In this document: in pieces, positions 6,973 to 13,090 of the stretch
Numbering within the stretch: position 1 is the first letter of the stretch
Layout of the letters: the number at the start of each line of letters is the position of its first letter
From: DAOPXV01 sp035352535
GTDB taxonomy: Bacteria > Muiribacteriota > UBA9980
NCBI GenBank assembly: GCA_964545075.1
Contig: CAZJFS010000105.1
Coordinates: 1-15,178 of the forward strand
Reading direction: 5' to 3'
Length of the DNA: 15,178 nucleotides
Notes under the pieces: generated by a model
The model's input: only the letters and a program-made list of their open reading frames with translations
What the model was told of the DNA's origin: nothing
The model's database searches: none
Made by a program: the position numbers and the translations under genes

Positions 6973-8525
6973 CAATTGTACCGCTTTCTTTTCGAGGACG
7001 CTGGTATCTTCAATTCCTCGCGGTATTTCGTGACCGTCCTCCGGGCTATCTGTATGCCGGATTTGGCGAGGGCGTCGACTATGAACTGATCGGAAAGCGG
7101 TTTGCTCGGGGGTTCCGCGAGTATCATGTTCTTAATCGTTTCCTTTACCGATTTCGTGGAAACGTCGTCGCCTGAAGACGAATGAAGCGAGGTCGAGAAA
7201 AAATATTTCAGCTCGAAAACGCCCCGCGGCGTTTGAGTGTATTTACCCGACGTTACGCGCGATATGGTAGATTCGTCGAGTCCGAGCTCCATCGCCACTT
7301 CGTTTAAAACAAGCGGCTTGAAGAAGGAAATGCCGTTTTCGAAAAAATCGTACTGATGGCGCACTATGCATTCGACGACCCTTTTTATGGTAGTCCTGCG
7401 CTGCTCTATCGATTTTAAAATGAACCTCGCCTTGTCGAGATTTTCCTTGATGAAATCCATGACCTCTTTAGTGGCGGTCTTGCTGCGCATCAATACTTCG
7501 TATCTGGGGTTGATTCTGATTCGCGGTATGCCGTAATCGTTGACAGATACTACGTATTCGCCGTTTATTTTTTCGATGAAAACTTCAGGGTTTACCGTGA
7601 AATTTCCGTCGCTGGAAGCGAATTTGAGTCCGGGTTTCGGATTGAAGTTATTCACTATATAATCGACGCGTTTCTGGACCTCTTCTACGGTTATTTCCAG
7701 CGCCGCCGCTATATTTTTATATCGTTTTTCGGAGATTTCCTCCAGGTGCGTATCGATAAGTTTCCCGAGGATCGGGTCTTTTTCGGATTCGTCGAGCGCC
7801 TGATATTGAAGCATAAGGCATTCGCGGGCGTCGCGAGCTCCTACCCCGGTCGGTTCGAAGGATTGTATCGTTTCAAGGACATCGCGAATCTCATCGATAG
7901 TTACTTCCATGCCTTCGAGATCGTGATGTTTCAATATATCTTCAAGGGGGATTTTTAAATAACCGGAGTTATCGATATGGCCGACGATGACCTCGCCGAT
8001 CTTAAGTTCCTTATCTGAAAATATTGCCGATTGGAGTTGTTCGGTCAGAAAATTTGCCAGCGTTTTTTCCTGCGAGACGAAATTTTCAAATGAAGGCTGT
8101 TCCTGCCATTCGAATTCTTTTTCTTCCCTGTGAGATGTTTTTTCGAGATCGTCGTAATATTGTTCCCAGTCTATTTCGTTATTTCCGGCTTTCATATCGA
8201 TGGTTTCGAGCTCTTTTTCATATTCCTGAGAAGGCTCGTTGTCGCTTACGGCTTCCTCCTGCAGGGGCGGCGCGTCTGAACTTTCCGGCGCTCCTTCGAC
8301 ATTGGTTTTCGTTTCTATCTCGTCCTTGCTCACGCCGTCGCCCGGTTCCGAAAAATCGGATTTGGCCTCAAGCAGCTCTATAACCGGGTTTTCCTGGAGC
8401 TGTTTCTGCACCTCGGTAGCAAGTTCCTGGATAGGCATCTGCAGAAGCTGTATTCGCTGTAAAAGTTTCGGGGTCATTATAAGTTTCTGCTGTTGTTTCA
8501 GCTGGAGGGAAGTATTAATACTCAT
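6972..8525 (-). CDS. rpoN: RNA polymerase sigma-54 factor RpoN
   Basis: Sigma-54 directs RNA polymerase to -24/-12 promoters, which open only with an AAA+ activator. This 517-residue protein has all regions. The glutamine- and leucine-rich activator-interaction region I spans 1-50 (SLQLKQQQKLIMTPKLLQRI...). A strongly acidic region II (~55-150) is longer than in many relatives. The core-binding domain follows, with HIDNSGYL and the FEPTGVGARDARECL segment. The helix-turn-helix lies near 405-440 (LDESTISRVTSGKY), and the RpoN box ARRTVTKYRE is at 494-503 near the C-terminus. It starts 7 bases after the pdxJ stop and overlaps the next gene. No sigma-54 activator gene is present, and I saw no convincing -24/-12 site beside the genes here. 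A ribosome site AAGGAGAG lies about 15 bases upstream, rather far. Confidence 0.97.
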   Translation of the reverse strand: MSINTSLQLKQQQKLIMTPKLLQRIQLLQMPIQELATEVQKQLQENPVIELLEAKSDFSEPGDGVSKDEIETKTNVEGAPESSDAPPLQEEAVSDNEPSQEYEKELETIDMKAGNNEIDWEQYYDDLEKTSHREEKEFEWQEQPSFENFVSQEKTLANFLTEQLQSAIFSDKELKIGEVIVGHIDNSGYLKIPLEDILKHHDLEGMEVTIDEIRDVLETIQSFEPTGVGARDARECLMLQYQALDESEKDPILGKLIDTHLEEISEKRYKNIAAALEITVEEVQKRVDYIVNNFNPKPGLKFASSDGNFTVNPEVFIEKINGEYVVSVNDYGIPRIRINPRYEVLMRSKTATKEVMDFIKENLDKARFILKSIEQRRTTIKRVVECIVRHQYDFFENGISFFKPLVLNEVAMELGLDESTISRVTSGKYTQTPRGVFELKYFFSTSLHSSSGDDVSTKSVKETIKNMILAEPPSKPLSDQFIVDALAKSGIQIARRTVTKYREELKIPASSKRKRYN

Positions 8526-8532
8526 CGGTCGC

Positions 8533-9273
8533 TCACTTTTCTCTCCTTGAATCAGTCATGATTTGTTTCATGCGGCCAACCGCTTCAGAAAGTCCGTTAA
8601 ACACGGACCTTGATATTATCGAGTGGCCGATGTTGAGTTCCTGTATCTCATCTATTAAGCATATTTTCATTGTATTGAAATAATTAAGGCCGTGCCCCGC
8701 GTTAACTAAAAGCCCTAGTGAATCGGCAAATTTAGATGCTTTTTTAATTTTATTATATTCTACGTCAGGCGAGTTCTGTTCGAAAAACGCCGCGTAACGT
8801 CCGGTATGGATCTCTATGGCGTCGCCGCCGACTTCGCGTGAAGCTTCTATCTGATTTTTTTCAGGTTCGATAAAAAGAGAGACGAGCACTCCGGAATCTT
8901 TTATGATCTTTATTTTCTTTTTAAGGGTTTTAAGGTTTGAAACGACGTCCAGACCGCCTTCGGTGGTGCGTTCCTGTCTGCCTTCCGGAACCAGGGTGGC
9001 CATGTAGGGTTTGTTTAAAGATGCGATCTTTACCATTTCATCGGTCGCCGCCATTTCGAGATTCAACTGGAAATATTTTGTGGCCAGAAGAAGCTTGAGA
9101 TCGCGATCGGTAATATGTCTGCGGTCTTCGCGCAGATGAGTCGTGATCTGATCGGCGCCGGCGTCTTTACAGATATATGCCGCCTGTATCGGATCGGGTT
9201 CGACACCGCCGCGGGCGTTTCTAAGTGTCGCTATGTGGTCTATATTTACGCCGAGTCTTATATATTTATTCAT
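8533..9273 (-). CDS. pdxJ: Pyridoxine 5'-phosphate synthase PdxJ
   Basis: PdxJ condenses 1-deoxyxylulose 5-phosphate with 3-amino-2-oxopropyl phosphate to give pyridoxine 5'-phosphate, the final ring-closing step of the DXP-dependent vitamin B6 pathway. The TIM-barrel motifs are intact: VNIDHIATLRNAR (9-21), THLREDRRHITD (45-56), LEMAATDEM (72-80), VPEGRQERTTEGGLD (95-109), then EIHTGRYA, NAGHGLNY and ELNIGHSII. I start it at the ATG at 9273 (246 residues), which matches family N-termini and has AGAAGG about 11 bases upstream. An in-frame ATG at 9330 would add 19 residues with no homologous counterpart and no ribosome site. It is the first gene of the operon with rpoN, the PLP-fold protein, tsaE and the HD-GYP regulator. 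Confidence 0.96.
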   Translation of the reverse strand: MNKYIRLGVNIDHIATLRNARGGVEPDPIQAAYICKDAGADQITTHLREDRRHITDRDLKLLLATKYFQLNLEMAATDEMVKIASLNKPYMATLVPEGRQERTTEGGLDVVSNLKTLKKKIKIIKDSGVLVSLFIEPEKNQIEASREVGGDAIEIHTGRYAAFFEQNSPDVEYNKIKKASKFADSLGLLVNAGHGLNYFNTMKICLIDEIQELNIGHSIISRSVFNGLSEAVGRMKQIMTDSRREK

Positions 9274-9354
9274 TGAAAAAAACACCTTCTTTAATTTAAG
9301 GAAATCATTTATGTTACCTGGCTTAGGCATTATGGATTATAATTAACTTAATAA

Positions 9355-9383
9355 ATTTTAGCATTTTTTATGCCAATTGTCAA
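9355..9383 (-). promoter_or_regulatory. Sigma-70-type promoter of the pdxJ-rpoN operon
   Basis: On the minus strand, TTGACA (9378-9383) and TAAAAT (9355-9360) are 17 bases apart, a near-consensus promoter. The predicted start, near 9348, gives a leader of about 75 bases before the pdxJ ATG at 9273. The spacer contains a short palindrome, GCAT-AAAAA-ATGC (9361-9373). Confidence 0.75.
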
Positions 9384-9389
9384 ATAAGC

Positions 9390-9578
9390 TTACCTTGCAC
9401 CGGCGTTCTCTGGAATAGGCTCTCTTTCTTTAAGATCTTTTTCACGCGCATTGGCCGGGACTGTCTTATCTTCGCTCGTAATAACTTTGATAGTGATTTT
9501 TTTTATCAAAACCCTCGCTATATCAGCACAGCCCGCCATAGTCGCATAGTGAGAAATGTGAATTTGTCCATCGAACGC
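9390..9578 (-). pseudogene. Ankyrin-repeat gene relic (about 62 codons)
   Basis: Reading the minus strand from just after a stop at 9581 to a TAA at 9390-9392 gives about 62 open codons. They include HYATMAGCADIARVLIKK, then TSEDKTVPANAREKD. The first part follows the ankyrin consensus (TPLHYAAMAGHxDIVxLLLxKGA); the second resembles the start of the next repeat (DKTPLDLAREKG). The T-P-L start of the repeat is replaced by I-H-I-S, and the KGA turn is lost. An ATG at 9539 could start a 49-residue peptide, but I see no ribosome site. The stretch is wedged between the symporter's terminator and the pdxJ promoter. I read it as the C-terminal remnant of a decayed ankyrin protein. The rest of the 9274-9657 gap holds only the promoter and terminator listed separately. 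Confidence 0.45.
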
Positions 9579-9592
9579 TTAAAATAAAAAGA

Positions 9593-9624
9593 GGCTGTTT
9601 CAAAAATTATCTTTTTGAACAGCC
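9593..9624 (-). terminator. Rho-independent terminator of the symporter gene
   Basis: A long hairpin: GGCTGTTTCAAAAA pairs with TTTTTGAACAGCC, with one bulged base and a loop of about five bases. On the minus strand it is followed by the T-rich tract TCTTTTTATTTT. It lies 33 bases after the symporter stop. On the plus strand the following tract is only weakly T-rich. Confidence 0.85.
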
Positions 9625-9657
9625 CCATTTTGTATTTTGAATTTTTTTTATGAAAAC

Positions 9658-11190
9658 TTATTTTATTTTGTTGTTTACGCTCTGCTTTTCAAATTCGATA
9701 TTGACGACCTCGGAAGCCGTTTCAATTATTCTGTGATCGTGTTCCGGATCGTGTTCGTCAAGATTGCCTTCCCATAGATATTTTTTAGTTTCGCTCACGA
9801 TGACGCCGCTTAAAGCGAGAAGCGCTATAAGATTCGGTATCGCCATGAGCGCGTTCATCATATCGGCGAAATCCCATACCAGCGGAAGCGACATGACCGA
9901 TCCCGCCATTACGGCCGCGACCCAGAGTACGCGGTAAGGTTTTATCGACGCTTTTCCGAAAAGGTATTCGACCGCGCGTTCGCCATAATAAGACCAGCCG
10001 AGGATGGTTGAAAATACGAATGTGAGAAGGCCGATGCTTAAGATAACCGGGCCGATATAGCTGACTTCGGCGAAGGCCGCTCTAGTCATGAGCGCTGATT
10101 TAAGCGGTACCGGGGTAAGCGCCATGGGCGCGATCGTGCCGATAAGCGGAACGTCGGCTAAAGTCGTCGTTAAATGGCTTACTAATTTAGTGCCGTCAAA
10201 AAGGCCGGGGTCCGCGATTGTGCAGGAAACAAGAACTATTCCCGTCATAGCGCATACTACGACCGTATCCCAGAAAGTTCCGGTCGATGAAACGAACGCC
10301 TGTCTTACGGGGTTTTTGGTTTGAGCCGCCGCCGCGACTATGGGGGCCGAACCCAGGCCTGATTCGTTCGAGAAAAGTCCGCGCGCGACGCCGAATCTGG
10401 CCGCCATCATGATGGTCGATCCGCAGAATCCGCCGGCCGCCGCTTTAGCGGTAAATGCCGAAACTATTATCAGCTGGATCGCCGGAATGATATAGGCCGC
10501 TTTTATTATGAGTATCGCGACGCAACCGAGAACGTAGAATATCGCCATGAAGGGAACGAGGTATTCGCACACTTTCGCGATAGATGTTATGCCGCCGAGA
10601 ATGACTATCGCGGTTATAAATGTCATTACGCCGCCAGATAAATAAGGGCTTATACTATAACTTTCGTTGAGCATCGTTGAAATTGAATTGGCCTGGACCA
10701 TATTGCCGATACCGAAAGCGGCTATCGCGGTGAATACGCAGAAAAGCACCGCGAGCCATTTCATGCCGAGCCCTCTTTCAAGGGCGTACATCGGGCCTCC
10801 AAGCATGGTGCCGTCGGATGTTTTTACGCGGTATTTCACTGAAAGCAAAGCTTCGGAATATTTGGTGGCTATACCGAAAACGCCAGTAAGCCACATCCAA
10901 AGTACCGATCCCGGTCCGCCGAGGGATACCGCCGTCGCTACGCCCACTATATTTCCGGTTCCGATCGTCGCCGCAAGCGCGGTCATTAAAGCGCCGAACT
11001 GGCTGACGTCGCCCTTGCCTTCTTTTTTTCTGTTCAATGATAATTTTATCGCAAGCGGCGTATATTTTTGAATGAATCTCAGCCTGAATGTAAGATAAAG
11101 ATGAGTTCCAAATAACATTATCAGCATTGGCGGCCCCCACAGGTAACCGTTCATAAGATTGATAAAATCGTGAATATTTTCTAAGATCAT
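9658..11190 (-). CDS. Alanine or glycine:cation symporter, AGCS family
   Basis: A 510-residue inner-membrane transporter that takes up alanine or glycine with sodium (or protons). Family blocks are ATIGTGNIVGVATA (74-87), GGPGSVLWMW (91-100), GGPMYALERGLG (131-142), GNMVQANS (162-169) and FSNESGLGSAP (273-283); the last matches the family FSNEAGLGSAP. Roughly ten hydrophobic segments are evident, with a charged cytoplasmic tail of about 45 residues (SETKKYLWEGNLDEHDPEHD...). AAAGGGG lies about 11 bases before the ATG. The gene is transcribed divergently from the HPt-dGTPase pair and has its own terminator, so it is probably a single-gene unit. Substrate choice between alanine and glycine cannot be read from the sequence. 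Confidence 0.95.
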   Translation of the reverse strand: MILENIHDFINLMNGYLWGPPMLIMLFGTHLYLTFRLRFIQKYTPLAIKLSLNRKKEGKGDVSQFGALMTALAATIGTGNIVGVATAVSLGGPGSVLWMWLTGVFGIATKYSEALLSVKYRVKTSDGTMLGGPMYALERGLGMKWLAVLFCVFTAIAAFGIGNMVQANSISTMLNESYSISPYLSGGVMTFITAIVILGGITSIAKVCEYLVPFMAIFYVLGCVAILIIKAAYIIPAIQLIIVSAFTAKAAAGGFCGSTIMMAARFGVARGLFSNESGLGSAPIVAAAAQTKNPVRQAFVSSTGTFWDTVVVCAMTGIVLVSCTIADPGLFDGTKLVSHLTTTLADVPLIGTIAPMALTPVPLKSALMTRAAFAEVSYIGPVILSIGLLTFVFSTILGWSYYGERAVEYLFGKASIKPYRVLWVAAVMAGSVMSLPLVWDFADMMNALMAIPNLIALLALSGVIVSETKKYLWEGNLDEHDPEHDHRIIETASEVVNIEFEKQSVNNKIK

Positions 11191-11290
11191 GTTTTGATTC
11201 GCCCCTTTCTATAATAAAAAAATAACAATCCCAAAACAATATTATCGGATATGTTTTAAAATCATTGAATTTTACGGCGATTAAATTTTA

Positions 11291-11319
11291 TTGCAAAATG
11301 ATCTGAAATATATTAAAAT
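11291..11319 (+). promoter_or_regulatory. Probable promoter of the HPt-dgt pair
   Basis: TTGCAA (11291-11296) and TAAAAT (11314-11319) are separated by 17 bases, ahead of the HPt gene. The predicted start is near 11326. The elements are overlapped by the two direct repeats listed next. Confidence 0.6.
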
Positions 11320-11326
11320 GATCTGA
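11295..11326 (+). repeat. Two perfect 12-bp direct repeats, candidate operator
   Basis: AAAATGATCTGA occurs at 11295-11306 and again at 11315-11326. The start-to-start distance is 20 bases, about two helical turns, so both copies face the same side of the DNA. The first copy covers the end of the -35 element and the spacer; the second covers the -10 element. This placement would suit a repressor, but no regulator is identified. Confidence 0.6.
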
Positions 11327-11351
11327 TAGATAAGGATTAGCTTAAATAAAA

Positions 11352-11726
11352 ATGATTGAAAAGGAAAAATGTTTATTTATGCAAAAAATTATTTTTGACA
11401 GGGACGGGCTAACCGTGAACATGGGCGGTATGGAGGATCTTGTAAAAGGTTCCGTTGAAGTTTTTCTGGAATTTTCTCCGCAATTTTTATCGAAAATTAA
11501 AAACTCCATAGATTTGAAAAATATGATGGACGTAAGATTGAACGTTCACAGCCTTAAAGGTTCGGCTTTGAACTCGGGGGCCACGGCCATAGTTGAAACG
11601 CTTAAAAAAATAGAAGCGCTGGAACCCGGCGATAAATATTTTGCGGAAGCCGAATGCCTTTTTATCGAACTTGAAAATGATTACGCCGACTACGCCGAAG
11701 AAGTTAAAAAACAGGGGTTGATCTGA
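11352..11726 (+). CDS. HPt-domain histidine phosphotransfer protein
   Basis: A small all-helical protein of 124 residues that would relay phosphate between a hybrid sensor kinase and a response regulator. The active-site motif is HSLKGSALNSGA at 66-77, with phosphoacceptor His66 and the usual Lys69 and Gly70. The preceding helix (LVKGSVEVFLEFSPQFLSKI) matches the family. The second ATG, at 11379, would give a 115-residue protein starting MQKIIFDRDGL, which fits typical HPt N-termini and has AAGGA about 13 bases upstream, so it may be the true start. It is followed 7 bases later by the dGTPase-like gene. No hybrid kinase is in the window; the HD-GYP response regulator at 4434-5441 is a possible but unproven target. 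Confidence 0.85.
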   Translation: MIEKEKCLFMQKIIFDRDGLTVNMGGMEDLVKGSVEVFLEFSPQFLSKIKNSIDLKNMMDVRLNVHSLKGSALNSGATAIVETLKKIEALEPGDKYFAEAECLFIELENDYADYAEEVKKQGLI

Positions 11727-11733
11727 TAAAATC

Positions 11734-12981
11734 ATGAAAAAGGATCTTTTTTCAAAAGTCGGAATATTTAAGCAAAATCCTAAATGGGAAGCGTGTATTT
11801 CGCGTGAGCGCAAGCTTTATTTAAGGGATAACGAGGTAAGAAGCGAATTCGCCCGCGATTATACGCGAATAATCCATTGCGGCGCGTACCGCCGCCTGAA
11901 GCATAAAACCCAGGTATTTCCGGCGACGCAAAATGATCATATTTGTACGCGAATTGAGCATGTGACGCATGTGGCCTCCGTCAGCAACACTATTTCATTG
12001 TTTTTAGGATTGAACGCCGAGCTTACCGCCGCTATCGCGACCGGGCACGATCTGGGTCACGCGCCTTTCGGCCATAGCGGAGAGGCGCTTTTGAGTAAAA
12101 TATCCCAGGCCGAAACCGGAGACCGTTTCTGGCATGAACAGAACGGGCTGCGGTCGGTCGATATCATTGAAACGCTCGCCGGGCCTGACGGAAAGGAATG
12201 CAACCTCGATCTTACGTACGCCGTGCGCGACGGAATAATTTCGCACTGTGGAGAAGTTAATGAAAATGCGCTTTTTCCAAGGGAAGAACCGGTCGATCTG
12301 AATCTGATCGAAAAACCTAACCAGTACCTGCCTTTCACGTGGGAAGGCTGCATCGTCAAGATCGCGGATAAAATATCTTATCTGGGCCGTGATATCGAGG
12401 ACGCGCTGCTTTTAAATATTTTAAGCGTCGGTCAGATAAAGGAGCTTAAAAAAATATTGAAGGATACGGTTAGGATAAATAAAGTGAGCGAACTTAATAA
12501 CACGGTTTTGATGCACGATTTCATAAAAGACCTCTGCGTTTCGAGTTCGCCCGAAAATGGCATCCGCTTTTCCGAAAAATATCTCGATCTGATAAATCTG
12601 GTAAAAGCCTTCAACTATAAAAATATTTATTTTCATAAACGCCTTTCGAACTATATTAAATATGCGGAACTTGTGATAAACTCTATTTTTGGCGTTTTAA
12701 AAGAGTTCTACAGCGAGAGCGACCCGCTCGGCGAAATGAAAAAATACGAAAAATTCTATCCGAGCCTTACTCGTTCATTCACCGAATGGATATTGAAATA
12801 TTCGGACCTTCGCAATAATAATAATGACGCCGTATTATGCGCGCAGATCGATAAATATGAGAACAGGATACTTTATAAAATAAGGGAACGGAAGGATTTC
12901 ATAAGATGCGTGATCCAGTATATTTCCTGTATGACTGATCATTTCGCTATCGGCGTTTTTAACGAGATGACCAGCTTTTAA
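11734..12981 (+). CDS. dgt: Deoxyguanosinetriphosphate triphosphohydrolase-like protein
   Basis: A 415-residue member of the HD-domain dNTP triphosphohydrolase family, which cleaves dGTP or other dNTPs to the nucleoside and tripolyphosphate and so tunes dNTP pools. RDYTRIIHCGAYRRLKHKTQ (41-60) is the conserved N-terminal block. RIEHVTHV (73-80) carries the first metal ligand His76, TGHDLGHAPFGHSGE (103-117) carries the HD pair His105-Asp106 plus His109 and His114, and IADKISYLGRDIEDA (210-224) carries the distal Asp212. The length fits the shorter, Dgt-like subfamily rather than the 505-residue E. coli enzyme. Substrate preference is not readable. It is almost certainly co-transcribed with the HPt gene 7 bases upstream, an uncommon pairing. 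Confidence 0.93.
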   Translation: MKKDLFSKVGIFKQNPKWEACISRERKLYLRDNEVRSEFARDYTRIIHCGAYRRLKHKTQVFPATQNDHICTRIEHVTHVASVSNTISLFLGLNAELTAAIATGHDLGHAPFGHSGEALLSKISQAETGDRFWHEQNGLRSVDIIETLAGPDGKECNLDLTYAVRDGIISHCGEVNENALFPREEPVDLNLIEKPNQYLPFTWEGCIVKIADKISYLGRDIEDALLLNILSVGQIKELKKILKDTVRINKVSELNNTVLMHDFIKDLCVSSSPENGIRFSEKYLDLINLVKAFNYKNIYFHKRLSNYIKYAELVINSIFGVLKEFYSESDPLGEMKKYEKFYPSLTRSFTEWILKYSDLRNNNNDAVLCAQIDKYENRILYKIRERKDFIRCVIQYISCMTDHFAIGVFNEMTSF

Positions 12982-13032
12982 TGATTTTACAAGCCGAATT
13001 GCTTGAAAAATATCGCGATATAAAATAAAAAA

Positions 13033-13062
13033 GAGGCTCTGAATTATTCAGGCCTCTTTTTT
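13033..13062. terminator. Bidirectional rho-independent terminator between dgt and the GH64-like gene
   Basis: GAGGC-(T)-CTGAA pairs with TTCAGGCCTC around a TTA loop, with one bulged T. Six T residues follow on the plus strand, and a run of A residues precedes it, giving a T run on the minus strand. It therefore serves both convergent genes. Nothing else is seen in the 109-base gap. Confidence 0.88.
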
Positions 13063-13090
13063 GCGTTAATTATTTAATTATAGCGGCTTG

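Noticed and set aside
9274..9330. Upstream ATG of pdxJ at 9330, adding 19 residues
   Set aside because: The extra residues match no PdxJ N-terminus, and no ribosome site precedes 9330. The ATG at 9273 has AGAAGG upstream and matches the family start.
9593..9624. GGCTGTTTCAAAAA inverted repeat as a possible insertion-sequence or MITE end
   Set aside because: No partner terminus, target duplication or transposase was found. Its position after the symporter stop with a T tract fits a terminator better.
11204..11239. Possible symporter promoter on the minus strand: TTGTTT (11234-11239), 17 bases, TATTAT (11211-11216)
   Set aside because: The predicted transcript start would fall inside the ribosome-binding site, and the region is generally A+T-rich, so I do not list it.
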